From: Mesorhizobium sp. J8
Lineage (GTDB): Bacteria > Pseudomonadota > Alphaproteobacteria > Rhizobiales > Rhizobiaceae
Length of the DNA stretch: 64,000 nucleotides
NCBI RefSeq assembly: GCF_016591715.1
Contig: NZ_AP024109.1
Location: forward strand, 434,001-498,000
Direction of reading: 5' to 3'
In this document: piece by piece, positions 43,963 through 53,710 of the stretch
How positions within the stretch are numbered: the first letter of the stretch is position 1
Layout: every line of letters starts with the position of its first letter
Program-made: the position numbers and the translations under genes
Notes under the pieces: generated by a model
What the model was told of the DNA's origin: nothing
Databases searched by the model: none
The model's input: only the letters and a program-made list of their open reading frames with translations

Positions 43963-44133
43963 GCATTGTCCTCCCTGACCATGCGGCGCGCCCGATTCCC
44001 CCTCCGGTGTCGCGCCGCTTGGCCCAACGATATGCAGTGCGTGGTCCGGCAGGTCAACATGACAAAGCCGCTGCAAACAGATCGGCGCGCCGGACAGCGG
44101 CGGAATGCCGCCGCCTGACGCCGCGTCATGCAA

Positions 44134-44184
44134 CGAAAGTCTGTGGGCAGCGAAAGTCTGGAGACAACGAAAGTCTGGGGCTCA
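44134..44184. repeat. Three 17-bp spaced copies of CGAAAGTCTG
   Basis: CGAAAGTCTG occurs at 44134-44143, 44151-44160 and 44168-44177, each 17 bp apart, just downstream of the LivH stop. The intervening 7 bases are not conserved. The phasing of less than two helical turns does not point clearly to an operator; replication slippage is the simplest origin. Confidence 0.65.
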
Positions 44185-45087
44185 GGCGATCTTGGCCTGG
44201 TCGCGCCCGGCGCCGATCAGCACCAGCATGGCGACGAGGAAGAGATAGATCCAGGCGTCGCGCCATTCGAGCGGGAAGTAGCCGGCCCAGAGCGATTCCG
44301 CCATGCCGAAGGCCGCGGCGCCAAGCGCCGCCTTGAGCGGCGACAGATAGCCGCCGACCGCCGTCACAAACAGGATCTTGAGGCCATAGGTCAGTCCGGT
44401 GCCAAAGGAGACATTGCCGTAATAGAGACCGGCAAGCACGCCGGCCAGGGCGGCGCAGAAGCCGCCGAACAGCACGGCGCGGCGGAACACCGCGGTGACG
44501 TCGATGCCGCACATCGCCGCCGCTTTCGGATCGTCGGAGACGGCGCGCCAGGCGCGGCCGAAGCGCGAATGCGAGAACAGCCAGGCCGCCAGCGCAACAA
44601 TCGCGATGACACAAGCGCAGTCGAGCAGCTGGATGACAGTGAGCGTGACCTTGAAGTCCTCGCCCCGGGCAAAGATTACCGGGGTGGCGAGCATCGGCGG
44701 CAGCCAAAGATCATGCGTGTCGGCGGCGATGCGGCTCGCCTCCGACAAGAAGAGCAGGATGCCGAGCGTCGTCACCACGATCGCGTTGGGCGAGCGGTCG
44801 GCGAACCTCTCGAAAACGCTGCGCGACAGGACGTGGCTGATCAGCGCCGCGTAGAGGATGGCCGCGGCGACGCCGAGCGCCACCGCGGCGGCGAGCGTCA
44901 GCCACAGCGCCTGATAGCCGAAGGCGGCGGTCAGGATCATCGTTTGGCCGCAGAAGGCGAACAGCGCGCCGTAAGCCAGGTTCGTGCGATGCAGGATGCC
45001 GTTGGTCAGCACATAGCCGAAGGCGAGCAGCGCATAGAGCGCCCCCGAATGCAGCCCGTTCAGCACCTGCTGGAAGAAATAGAGCAT
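44182..45087 (-). CDS. Branched-chain amino acid-type ABC permease, LivH-like (orphan)
   Basis: This 301-residue inner-membrane permease has the LivH start (YFFQQVLNGLHSGALYALLAFGY), about eight helices, and the cytoplasmic SRFGRAWRAVSDDPKAAAMCGID loop that contacts the ATPase (near 170-195). The FGTGLTYGLKILFVTAVGG segment near 230 is typical. No livM, livG, livF or livK gene is next to it, so it must work with components encoded elsewhere or be a remnant. It is divergent from the CGNR regulator across 93 bp. Confidence 0.87.
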   Translation of the reverse strand: MLYFFQQVLNGLHSGALYALLAFGYVLTNGILHRTNLAYGALFAFCGQTMILTAAFGYQALWLTLAAAVALGVAAAILYAALISHVLSRSVFERFADRSPNAIVVTTLGILLFLSEASRIAADTHDLWLPPMLATPVIFARGEDFKVTLTVIQLLDCACVIAIVALAAWLFSHSRFGRAWRAVSDDPKAAAMCGIDVTAVFRRAVLFGGFCAALAGVLAGLYYGNVSFGTGLTYGLKILFVTAVGGYLSPLKAALGAAAFGMAESLWAGYFPLEWRDAWIYLFLVAMLVLIGAGRDQAKIA

Positions 45088-45180
45088 GCGATATCCCGCG
45101 GGTCGTGTGACGCGACCTTGGCGAACCGTTACATTCGGAATCTAACTTGTCAAACACGTTTTATCGGTTAGATTTCAGTC

Positions 45181-45789
45181 ATGACGGTATCCTGGACCCC
45201 GCACCGCTTCACCGGTGGCATCCTTGCGCTCGACACGGCGAATACCGTTGTGCTGCGCAACGATCCGCAAAAGTCCTTCGACCGTTTCGACGACCCGGCC
45301 GAGATCGCCCGCTTCGCCGAGGCGGCGAGTGGTTTTCGCGCCGCCGAACTCGGCGGCCGGCGGCTGCGCGCGCCCGAACCGGGCGAGATAAAACCGACCG
45401 TCATCTCGATCCGCGAAGCGACCGATCGGCTGTTTCGCCACGCCGTCTCGAGCGGCGCGCTCGCGACCAGCCTCCTGCCGGATTTCCTTACGGCCTGCGC
45501 CGGCGGACTGTCCGGCAGCGCGACCGAGATCGGGACGCCGGGCCGGCCTTTCGGCGATCCGGCAACGCCGATTGCCTTCGAGGCGGCCTTGGCCGTCTCG
45601 GCGCTGTCGCTGCTGCGCGACGAAACGGTGGCGCGGCTGCGGATCTGCCCCAATTGCAGCTGGCTGTTCGTCGACCGCAGCCGCAACGCCAGCCGGTTGT
45701 GGTGCGACATGGCCGTTTGCGGCAACCGCCAGAAGGCAAACCGCCATTACCGCCGCCGTACAGCGGCGAGGGAGGTCGGCAATGCTTAG
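45181..45789 (+). CDS. CGNR zinc-finger protein with ABATE domain, probable regulator
   Basis: This 202-residue protein has the N-terminal ABATE-type domain (LALDTANTVVLRND near 14) and the C-terminal CGNR zinc finger, CPNCSWLFVD followed by CGNRQKANRHYRR near 158-196. The four cysteines of the finger are present. CGNR proteins are thought to bind DNA and stress signals. It overlaps the following lipoprotein gene by 8 bp (ATGCTTAG), so both are translated together, and is divergent from livH. Confidence 0.88.
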   Translation: MTVSWTPHRFTGGILALDTANTVVLRNDPQKSFDRFDDPAEIARFAEAASGFRAAELGGRRLRAPEPGEIKPTVISIREATDRLFRHAVSSGALATSLLPDFLTACAGGLSGSATEIGTPGRPFGDPATPIAFEAALAVSALSLLRDETVARLRICPNCSWLFVDRSRNASRLWCDMAVCGNRQKANRHYRRRTAAREVGNA

Positions 45790-46312
45790 GAAGTTGTCGC
45801 GTTCGGCCTTGGTCGGCGCAGCCCTGGTCGCCGCTGTCGCGCTCGGCGCTTGCCGCGACACCGGCAAGGACCAGCTCTTTGCCATTTCCGGCAAGCTGTT
45901 CGAGTTCAACTACCGGCTGGCGATCGCCACCTATGTCATCACGCTGAAGCCGTTGCGGCCGATGGTCGATGGCCAGGTTGCGGTGGTGAGCTTCCAGAAC
46001 CCGGCGGGCGGCGACCCGCTCATCGTCAACCAGAAGATCTGGCCGAAGCTGCCGCACATCACGCTCACCAGCCCGCCGCTCTCCTGCGTGGTCAAGGACA
46101 AGCCCTACAAAGTCTCGATCCGCATCGAGGATGCCAGCGGCACGTTGCTGCAAAGCATCGACACCACCATGACCTCGTCGGAGGACCAGACGATGCTGCC
46201 GGACCGGCCCTTGGTGATCGGCCCGAAATACGAGCTCAATCCGGACCTTGCCGGCCACCCGGACGGCAAGCTGCCCGACGAGCAGAAGCCGGATTGCCCG
46301 AAAGCGACCTGA
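45782..46312 (+). CDS. Predicted lipoprotein of unknown function
   Basis: This 176-residue protein has a lipoprotein signal: a positive N-terminus (MLRKLSRS), a hydrophobic core and the lipobox LGAC with Cys near residue 25. The mature part has no family I recognise; it appears beta-rich (VVSFQNPAGGDPLIVNQK, SIRIEDASGTLLQSIDTT) and ends in a Pro/Lys-rich tail. Overlap with the CGNR gene suggests joint expression. The start codon falls within the last codons of the upstream gene, without a separate Shine-Dalgarno. Confidence 0.8.
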   Translation: MLRKLSRSALVGAALVAAVALGACRDTGKDQLFAISGKLFEFNYRLAIATYVITLKPLRPMVDGQVAVVSFQNPAGGDPLIVNQKIWPKLPHITLTSPPLSCVVKDKPYKVSIRIEDASGTLLQSIDTTMTSSEDQTMLPDRPLVIGPKYELNPDLAGHPDGKLPDEQKPDCPKAT

Positions 46313-46327
46313 AATGCGCGGCGTGGA

Positions 46328-46354
46328 GCAATTCCACCGTTTCCGTGAAACGGT
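46328..46354 (+). terminator. Stem-loop after the lipoprotein gene
   Basis: ACCGTTTC (46336-46343) pairs perfectly with GAAACGGT (46347-46354) around a 3-nt loop, preceded by GCAATTCC as in the dispersed element family. It lies 16 bp after the stop codon, and a T-rich stretch (AAATTTTTGTT) comes about 20 bp later. Terminator or degenerate repeat copy. Confidence 0.45.
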
Positions 46355-46562
46355 GAAACCGTCCCTGTCGCGAAATTTTTGTTCCTCACGAAGCGGTTAG
46401 CATGATCTTGCATGCGCCGCCGGCTACTCGCCAGACCGTTTGTTGCGTGTTATCTGGCCTCTGCGATTTTGTTTGACCTCACCGCCAAGGGACGAAAGAC
46501 TGCGGTGTCCCACTCCGACGTTGGCTGCCTGATTTGAGGCGCCTCCGCAGAGGAAATACCTG

Positions 46563-49500
46563 ATGACGCTGCACGACGTCGCGCTCGACGACAAGTTCGA
46601 CCTTGGGAAGGAGCGCGTCTTCCTGTCCGGCGCGCAAGCGGTCGTGCGCATGCTTCTAATGCAGCGCGAGCGCGACCGCCGCGCCGGCCTCAACACGGCA
46701 GGCTTCGTCTCCGGCTATCGCGGCTCGCCGCTGGGCGGCCTCGACATGCAGTTGTGGCGGGCGAAGAAGCAGCTCGCGCAAGCCGACATCGTCTTCCGGC
46801 CCGGCCTCAACGAGGAACTCGCCGCCACCGCCTGCTGGGGCTCGCAGCAGACCGAGTTGCTGGGCGAGGGCACGCATGATGGCGTCTTCTCCGTCTGGTA
46901 CGGCAAGGGCCCGGGCGTCGACCGTTCCGGCGACGTCTTCCGCCACGCCAATCTGGCGGGCTCCTCGAAACATGGCGGCGTGCTTGCCCTGATGGGCGAC
47001 GACCATATGGCCGAATCGTCGACCAACGCGCATGCCACCGAATTCCTTTTCGTCGACACCATGGTGCCGATCCTCAACCCGGCCGGCGTCCAGGAGATCA
47101 TCGATTACGGCCTCTACGGCTTTGCCATGTCGCGCTTCGCCGGCACCTGGGCGGCGATCAAATGCGTCAAGGACAACATCGAATCGACGGCCTCGGTCGA
47201 CGCCTCGATCGAGCGGCTGAACATCGTCATTCCCGAATTCGACATGCCGCCGGGCGGCCTGAACATCCGCCACGAGATCGACATGCTCGGCCAGGAAGAG
47301 CGGCTGCATGAATACAAGCGCGCCGCCGCTTCCGCCTTCATCCACGCCAACGGGCTGAACCGCATCGTCTATTCCGGCGGCCGCAATCCCAAGCTCGGCG
47401 TCATCACCATCGGCAAGAGCTATCTCGACGTGCGCCAGGCGCTGGAGGATATCGGCATCGACGAAGCGGCCGCCAACCGCATCGGCATCCGCCTGTTCAA
47501 GGTCGGCTGCCCGTGGCCGCTCGACTTCCAGCATATCGCCGAGTTCGCGCGCGGCCTCGACACCATCGTCGTCGTCGAGGAGAAGCGTTCGCTGATCGAG
47601 GTCCAGCTGCGCGAGAACCTCTACGGCACCGCCGTCCAGCCGGTGATCGTCGGCAAGAAGGACGAGCGCGGCGACTGGCTGTTTCCGGCCAAGGGCGCGC
47701 TCGACCCGAACGAAATCGCCATCGCGCTCGGCGAGCGCATCCTGCGCACCATCGGCCCCTCGGAAGAGATCGCCGCCAGGGTGGCCAAGCTGCGCCAGTT
47801 CCAGGCGATGCTCGCCGACACCGTCGACATCGGCTCGCGCACGCCTTTCTTCTGCTCGGGCTGCCCGCACAATTCATCCACCAAGGTGCCGGACGGCTCG
47901 TTGGCCGCCGCCGGTATCGGCTGCCACTTCATGGCGCTGTGGATGGACAGGAACACGGTCGGCTTCACCGCCATGGGGGGCGAGGGCGCGCAATGGGTCG
48001 GACAGGCGCCGTTCTCCAAGCGCGACCACATCTTCCAGAATCTCGGCGACGGCACCTACAACCATTCCGGCGTGCTGGCGATCCGTTTCGCGCTGTCTTC
48101 CGGCGCCAACATCACCTACAAGATCCTCTACAACGACGCCGTCGCCATGACCGGCGGCCAGCCGCATGAGGGCGGTCTCACCGTCGATATGATCGCCAGG
48201 CAGGTGCGCGCCGAGGGCGTCGACCGCATCGCCGTCGTCACCGACGAGCCCGACAAATATGCCGGCAAGGCCGATTTCCCGGCAGGCATAACCATCCATC
48301 ACCGCGACGATCTCGATCTCGTCCAGCGCGAATTGCGCGACGTGAAGGGCGTCTCGGTGCTGATCTACGATCAGACCTGCGCCGCGGAAAAGCGCCGCCG
48401 CCGCAAGCGCGGCACCTTCCCCGATCCGGACAAGCGCGTCTTCATCAACGAACTCGTCTGCGAAGGCTGCGGCGATTGCGGCGTGCAGTCCAACTGCGTC
48501 TCCATCCAGCCGGTCGAGACCGAATTCGGCCGCAAACGCCGGATAGACCAGTCGAGCTGCAACAAGGACTTTTCCTGCCTCAACGGCTTCTGCCCGTCCT
48601 TCGTCACCGTGCATGGCGGCAAGATCCGGAAGGCCGAAGGCATTGCCGGCAAGGCCGATCCTCTCGACGGCGTGCCGGCGCCGGCCGAGTTCCGCATGGG
48701 CAACCAGGGCTGGGCCGGGATCATCGACGGGGTCGGCGGCACCGGTGTCGTCACCGTCGGCGCGGTGCTCGGCATGGCCGCGCATTTGGAAGGCAAGGGC
48801 TGCGGCATGATCGACATGGCCGGCCTCGCCCAGAAGGGCGGCTCGGTGTTCACCCATGTCCGCATCGCCCCGACGCCCGAGGACATCCATGCCATTCGCG
48901 TTTCGGCCGGCAAGGCCGACCTCGTGCTCGGCTGCGACCTCGTCGTCTCCGGCGCCAAGAAGGTGCTGGGCGCGGTGCGCGAGGGTCACACGATCTTCCT
49001 CGCCAACACCGCCGAAATCATGCCCGGCGAGTTCACCCGCTCCGCCGACTTCTCGCTGCCGGTCGAGCGGCTGAAGAAGGCGATCCGGGCGGCCGCCGGC
49101 GACGACAAGGCGCATTTCTTCGACGCCACCCGCACGGCAACCGCGCTGTTCGGCAATTCGCTCGGCGCCAACATGTTCATGCTGGGCTTCGCCTTCCAGC
49201 ATGGCGGCCTCCCGCTGTCGGCGCAAGCCGTTGAAAAGGCGATAGAATTGAACGGTGAAGCGGTGGCGATGAACATCGCGGCTTTCCGCTGGGGCCGCCG
49301 CGCCGCGCATCAGCCCGATTTCGTGCGCGGTCTTGTCGCCCAAACCGGCAAGCCGGCGGTAAAACCGGCCGAGACGCTGGACGATGTCATCGCCCGCCGC
49401 GTCGCCTTCCTCACCGCCTATCAGAACGCCGCCTACGCCAGGCGCTATGCCGACCGGGTGGCGGCGTTGCGGACCGCCGAAGCCAAGGCCGTGCCAGGCT

Positions 49501-50036
49501 CGACCGCGGTGACCGAGGCCGTCGCTAGGAACCTCTTCAAGCTGATGGCGATCAAGGATGAATATGAGGTTGCGCGGCTCTATACCGACGGCACCTTCGC
49601 TGCCGACCTCGCCAAGCAGTTCCAGAGCTACGAGAAGCTCGAATTCCACCTCGCGCCGCCGATCCTTGGGCGGCGCGCCAATGACGGCAAACCCCGGAAG
49701 TCGAGTTTCGGCCCGTGGATGATGAAGGGCTTTCGGCTGCTGGCGGCGATGAAGTGCCTGCGCGGAACCGCCTTCGATCTTCTCGGCTACACGGCCGAGC
49801 GACGCATGGAGCGGCAGTCGCTGAGAGACTACGAGGCCGATCTCGACCTGATCGCCGCAGCACTTGCGCCGGGCAGGGTGGAGGCCGCAACCGCTCTAGC
49901 CTCCGTGCCGGCGCTGATCCGCGGCTACGGCCATGTCCGGCAGGCCAGCGCCGCGAAGGCAGCGGGCGAGCGTGCGCGGCTGATCGAGCGTCTGGCCCAG
50001 GCTCCGGCGGAGCAGGCGCTTCGCGCGGCGGAGTGA
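46563..50036 (+). CDS. Indolepyruvate ferredoxin oxidoreductase family protein (fused subunits)
   Basis: This 1157-residue thiamine-diphosphate enzyme should decarboxylate 2-oxo acids from aromatic or branched amino acids to acyl-CoA. It has the pyrimidine-binding domain at the N-terminus (GFVSGYRGSPLGGLD near 47) and the TPP domain with CSGCPHNSSTK near 430 and AMGGEGAQWVG near 475. A cysteine-rich iron-sulfur region follows (CEGCGDCGVQSNC near 632, CNKDFSCLNGFC near 663). The gamma-type domain (GVGGTGVVTVGAVLG near 725) and a helical C-terminal extension complete it. All expected cofactor residues are present. It is a single-gene transcript. Confidence 0.92.
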   Translation: MTLHDVALDDKFDLGKERVFLSGAQAVVRMLLMQRERDRRAGLNTAGFVSGYRGSPLGGLDMQLWRAKKQLAQADIVFRPGLNEELAATACWGSQQTELLGEGTHDGVFSVWYGKGPGVDRSGDVFRHANLAGSSKHGGVLALMGDDHMAESSTNAHATEFLFVDTMVPILNPAGVQEIIDYGLYGFAMSRFAGTWAAIKCVKDNIESTASVDASIERLNIVIPEFDMPPGGLNIRHEIDMLGQEERLHEYKRAAASAFIHANGLNRIVYSGGRNPKLGVITIGKSYLDVRQALEDIGIDEAAANRIGIRLFKVGCPWPLDFQHIAEFARGLDTIVVVEEKRSLIEVQLRENLYGTAVQPVIVGKKDERGDWLFPAKGALDPNEIAIALGERILRTIGPSEEIAARVAKLRQFQAMLADTVDIGSRTPFFCSGCPHNSSTKVPDGSLAAAGIGCHFMALWMDRNTVGFTAMGGEGAQWVGQAPFSKRDHIFQNLGDGTYNHSGVLAIRFALSSGANITYKILYNDAVAMTGGQPHEGGLTVDMIARQVRAEGVDRIAVVTDEPDKYAGKADFPAGITIHHRDDLDLVQRELRDVKGVSVLIYDQTCAAEKRRRRKRGTFPDPDKRVFINELVCEGCGDCGVQSNCVSIQPVETEFGRKRRIDQSSCNKDFSCLNGFCPSFVTVHGGKIRKAEGIAGKADPLDGVPAPAEFRMGNQGWAGIIDGVGGTGVVTVGAVLGMAAHLEGKGCGMIDMAGLAQKGGSVFTHVRIAPTPEDIHAIRVSAGKADLVLGCDLVVSGAKKVLGAVREGHTIFLANTAEIMPGEFTRSADFSLPVERLKKAIRAAAGDDKAHFFDATRTATALFGNSLGANMFMLGFAFQHGGLPLSAQAVEKAIELNGEAVAMNIAAFRWGRRAAHQPDFVRGLVAQTGKPAVKPAETLDDVIARRVAFLTAYQNAAYARRYADRVAALRTAEAKAVPGSTAVTEAVARNLFKLMAIKDEYEVARLYTDGTFAADLAKQFQSYEKLEFHLAPPILGRRANDGKPRKSSFGPWMMKGFRLLAAMKCLRGTAFDLLGYTAERRMERQSLRDYEADLDLIAAALAPGRVEAATALASVPALIRGYGHVRQASAAKAAGERARLIERLAQAPAEQALRAAE

Positions 50037-50178
50037 ACGCGCCGCCCGGCCGATTGTTGCCGAAGATTCTCTGATCTGCCCCTCGGTTTGGTAACTTCGG
50101 CAACCGAGGTCAGGCCGCTGTTCTAAGCCTTTCTTAAGGCGGGCGTGGCATTAGAGGGCGTAGTGTTGGGCCAGCGAC

Positions 50179-52494
50179 ATGGGCAGAACAAAGACCGAGA
50201 ACATCCCGGCGGATGTCTATATCCAGTTCGTGCGGGCATTGTTCGACAACGCCGGCATGGTGGCGATCGGCGGTGTATGCTACTGGATTCTCGGTTTCAT
50301 GGTCTACCTGCGTACGCAGGATCTGCTTTATCTGACGTTGGCTTTCGTTCTGCTATCGGCCAGCCTCTGGCGGTACTTCAGCATCCGAAGCTTCCATAGA
50401 ACAGGCGGCATTATAGCAAGTGTCGCAGAGGCAGAAGCGATAGAGCGCAATTATATTCTCAAAGGCAGCGCGCAGGGCCTCGCATTGGGGTCATTCTGCT
50501 TCGTGTCGATCTATCTGCGTCCTGATCAATTTGCTGAACTGGCGTCGGTGTCGTTGTCGTTGACCACCCTGGTAACGGTTGTCGGACGAAGCTACGGGTC
50601 CATGCGCATGGTCCAGATTTTTTCCTTGACCCTCGTCGGGCCGGCGGCTCTTGCGCTCATCCTTCGCACGGATATGCCCTCTGTCGTCCTCGGCTTGATG
50701 ATCATCCCGCTGACGTTCGTCACCATCAGCAGCGCCGACCATGTCCGCAACGTGCTCTTCTCCGCGGTCGTCGGCCACAAGCAGGCCAGGAACCTGACAC
50801 GCCGGTTCGATCGCGCGCTCAACACCATGTCGCACGGCCTTGTCATGCTGGGTCCGGACGGGCGCGTCGCGGTGGCCAATGCCGAAGCCGCCCGCCTGAT
50901 GTCGCTGAGATCGGGCGATGCCTTGCTCGGACGCTCCATTCACGGCCTTTTGATGCGCGGCGTCGCCGGCGGCATGCTGGCGCCGAAAGACTGCCGCTAC
51001 ATCGAGGCGCAGCTGACGCGCGCCCTGCGTGAAGGCCGCGACCGCAAGGTGCTTGTTTCGCTGGCCAATGGTCAGCATTACGAATTCTCCGCCCGCGAAG
51101 GCAGCCAGGAACTGGGCGTCATCACCTTCGAGGACGTGACGGTGCGCGTCGAGGCGGAGGAAAAGATCCGCTTCATGGCGCGCTACGACAATCTGACCGG
51201 ACTGCCGAACCGCGCCTATTTCCACGAGCTTGTCGGCGAGGCGATGGCCTCCGGCGACCAGGACCGGCTCTGCGGTCTGGCGGTGCTCGATCTCGACGAC
51301 TTCAAGAGCGTCAACGACACGCTCGGCCATCCGGTCGGCGACGGGCTGATCTATGCCGTGGCCGAGCGCCTCGCGGCGATTGCCGGGCCGGGCATCACCG
51401 TCAGCCGCTTTGGCGGCGACGAGTTCATGGTCTTCTTCGACCGCGTCGAGGACGAGAGCCATCTCAGCACCCTGCTTGACCAGATATTCGCGGACCTGCA
51501 GGGCGAGGTGGACGTAGCCGGCCACGGCTTGCGCATCCAGGCCAGCGGCGGCGCTGTGCTTTCCAAGGTCAAGGACACCGATGCGGACACCATGATCGTC
51601 AAGGCGGACCTTGCCCTCTACAAGGCCAAGGAGCTCGGCAAGAACAGCTGGCGGCTGTTCGAGGCGGCCATGGATGCCGCTTTCCGCAACCGCCAGCTGA
51701 TGAAGGCTGATCTGCGCAATGCCGTGCAGGCCAAGGATTTGCGCGTCGTCTATCAGCCGATCGTTTCCGTCAGCACCATGCGCATCGCCAGTTGCGAGGC
51801 GCTGTGCCGCTGGGATCATCCCGATCTCGGCCCGATCTCGCCCAGCGTTTTCATTCCGCTTGCCGAGGAGATGGGCATCGTTTCCGAGATCAGTTCTTTC
51901 GTGCTGGAGGCCGCGTGCGCCGAATGCGCCAAATGGCCGGCTCAGACCAGCGTGTCGGTCAACCTGTCGGCCAAGGACTTCCGCAATCGCGATATCGTCC
52001 AGAAGGTCAGCGATGCTTTGGCCAAATCGGGCCTTGCGGCGCATCGGCTTGAAATCGAGGTTACCGAGACCGCGTTGCTGGACGATAAGTCGCTGACGCG
52101 CGAATCGATCGAGGAACTGAAGGCGCTCGGCGCGCGCATCGCGCTCGACGACTTCGGCACCGGCTATTCCAGCCTCAGCTATTTGCACAAGCTGCCGCTC
52201 GACAAGATCAAGATCGATCGCTCATTCCTGGTCGATTTGAACCAGAACCGGCAGTCGCTAGATCTCCTGAAGGGGATCGTCGGCCTGTCCCGGACGTTGG
52301 GTCTTTCGGTCACCATAGAAGGGGTCGAGACCTTCGAGCAACTGAAGACGCTGGTCCATCTGGTCAAGCCGGACTTCCTGCAGGGCTTCCTCTTCGGCGC
52401 CGCGCTCAGCGCGTCGGGCATCGAGACCATGTCGAGCGTCACGTGGCCGTTTGCCGCGGATTTGTATATCGCCGGCAAACGAACAGCCAGCTGA
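50179..52494 (+). CDS. Membrane-bound GGDEF-EAL protein (c-di-GMP synthase/phosphodiesterase) with PAS domain
   Basis: This 771-residue protein has about five N-terminal helices (residues 20-190), then a PAS-like sensor (about 205-310, ALNTMSHGLVMLGPDGRVAV). The GGDEF domain has an intact RFGGDEF near 409-415 and no obvious RxxD inhibitory site. The EAL domain has CEALCRWDHP near 539 and DDFGTGYSSLSYL near 657. Both catalytic motifs look intact, so either activity is possible. The signal sensed is unknown. An acyltransferase gene follows after 334 bp. Confidence 0.93.
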   Translation: MGRTKTENIPADVYIQFVRALFDNAGMVAIGGVCYWILGFMVYLRTQDLLYLTLAFVLLSASLWRYFSIRSFHRTGGIIASVAEAEAIERNYILKGSAQGLALGSFCFVSIYLRPDQFAELASVSLSLTTLVTVVGRSYGSMRMVQIFSLTLVGPAALALILRTDMPSVVLGLMIIPLTFVTISSADHVRNVLFSAVVGHKQARNLTRRFDRALNTMSHGLVMLGPDGRVAVANAEAARLMSLRSGDALLGRSIHGLLMRGVAGGMLAPKDCRYIEAQLTRALREGRDRKVLVSLANGQHYEFSAREGSQELGVITFEDVTVRVEAEEKIRFMARYDNLTGLPNRAYFHELVGEAMASGDQDRLCGLAVLDLDDFKSVNDTLGHPVGDGLIYAVAERLAAIAGPGITVSRFGGDEFMVFFDRVEDESHLSTLLDQIFADLQGEVDVAGHGLRIQASGGAVLSKVKDTDADTMIVKADLALYKAKELGKNSWRLFEAAMDAAFRNRQLMKADLRNAVQAKDLRVVYQPIVSVSTMRIASCEALCRWDHPDLGPISPSVFIPLAEEMGIVSEISSFVLEAACAECAKWPAQTSVSVNLSAKDFRNRDIVQKVSDALAKSGLAAHRLEIEVTETALLDDKSLTRESIEELKALGARIALDDFGTGYSSLSYLHKLPLDKIKIDRSFLVDLNQNRQSLDLLKGIVGLSRTLGLSVTIEGVETFEQLKTLVHLVKPDFLQGFLFGAALSASGIETMSSVTWPFAADLYIAGKRTAS

Positions 52495-52828
52495 CCGGAT
52501 TTCCGGGCAAAGCGCAAAACGGCTTCCACTTTGCAGAATTGCGACCTGTATTGAGGGCCCGCCAAATATATTGGCCGCTACAGGACAAGTGTAGGCTGGC
52601 ATGCCTTCGGCGCATTCGAAGCTCTGACTTCGAAACGACTTCGTCGATTATAATTGGTTGGCATTAGACGGTCGCTCGCGTCGTGATTTGCTTTTTCGCC
52701 CATGATCAGCGAAATTGGGCGCCAGGCATTAAGGTTAACGAGAGGTAAATCAGCAATATCGAATTTTCAGCTTGTGTCTCATTTCAACTCGAATAGCCTT
52801 AGTCGCAGGCGGAATTCGAGGACTGACA
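52495..52828. other. Intergenic region before the FeeM-like gene
   Basis: This 334-bp region has no credible gene. It contains a palindrome GCCAA-ATATA-TTGGC (52561-52575), a possible operator, and A/T-richer patches near 52645-52660 and 52725-52790 that may carry the promoter of the acyltransferase. GAGGA 7 nt before 52829 is that gene's ribosome site. Confidence 0.5.
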
Positions 52829-53590
52829 ATGGATGCTGCGAGGAAGAGTGCGTCGGCCGACGCCAGCGCGAGGATGGACTCCGCGCTCAACCGGTCGATG
52901 ATGGAACTCCTGGATCATGTCGAATATCGTCTCATCACGGGGGGTGAAGATCAGGAGGCGATCTATCGGCTCCGCTACAATTCCTATCGGCGCTCAGGTA
53001 TGTGTGGCCCGATCGCGAGTGGGATGTTCGAGGATCGCTGGGATAATCTGCCCAACGCCTATCGGTTCGGTGTCTATTGCTATGGCCAATTGGTCAGCAC
53101 ACTGCGTTTCCATTATATTACCAGTGCGCAGCCATACTCGCCTTCGGTCGACGCCTATCCCGAGGTCCTGCTCCCGCGCCTCGCCCGCGGCGAAACCTTC
53201 ATCGACGGAACCCGCTTCGCAGCCGATCCCGACAGCGCGCCGGCACCCGGCGTGCTGCCTTTCCTGACACTCAGGATTGCCATGGTCGCCTCCTGTTATT
53301 TTGGCCAGGACTCCGTACTGACGCCGGTGAAGATGGAGCATTCCGCTTTTTACGTCCGTTACTTTCAGGCCGTGCAGAGGACAGAGGGTAAAGTATTTCC
53401 GGGCGTTCTTCCCCCGCTCGCACTGTTCGAAATCCCGGCCGGCGAAAACATGCGCCTGACGCTCAAACGACTTCCGTTCTTCAGGTCGACGCCCATGGAA
53501 CAGCGGCTGATGTTCGGCAATCCGGCCATCAACCGGCTGACACCCCTCTCGATCGTACCGACGGCGAAATACTATCGCGCCGCCGCCTGA
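52829..53590 (+). CDS. N-acyl amino acid synthase FeeM-like acyltransferase
   Basis: This 253-residue protein with an acyl-homoserine-lactone-synthase-like / GNAT fold resembles the FeeM group, which joins fatty acyl chains from acyl-ACP to amino acids. Features include the N-terminal VEYRLITGGEDQEAIYRLRYNSY, the LVSTLRFHYI strand near 87, FIDGTRFAADPD near 122 and the RIAMVASCYFGQDSVLT helix near 145. The ATG at 52829 has GAGGA upstream. It follows a GGDEF-EAL gene, which raises the possibility of lipid signalling linked to c-di-GMP, but no direct evidence joins them. Confidence 0.75.
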   Translation: MDAARKSASADASARMDSALNRSMMELLDHVEYRLITGGEDQEAIYRLRYNSYRRSGMCGPIASGMFEDRWDNLPNAYRFGVYCYGQLVSTLRFHYITSAQPYSPSVDAYPEVLLPRLARGETFIDGTRFAADPDSAPAPGVLPFLTLRIAMVASCYFGQDSVLTPVKMEHSAFYVRYFQAVQRTEGKVFPGVLPPLALFEIPAGENMRLTLKRLPFFRSTPMEQRLMFGNPAINRLTPLSIVPTAKYYRAAA

Positions 53591-53627
53591 CCTTGCAGCC
53601 ATGAACCTTTCGCCGGCTGTGGCGTTG

Positions 53628-53669
53628 GCAATTCCAGGAAAAATGTGAACGGTTTCCGGCCGGAATTGC
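53628..53669. repeat. Dispersed palindromic element, full copy
   Basis: A 42-bp copy of the element at 7148-7190: GCAATTCC AGGAAAAATGTGAA CGG...CC GGAATTGC. It lies between the acyltransferase and the DUF3096 gene. Sequence between the arms differs at a few positions from the other full copy. Confidence 0.7.
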
Positions 53670-53710
53670 GTCAACAAGCTCCGCTGCCAGTCGAATGAAA
53701 GGATTCCCGC

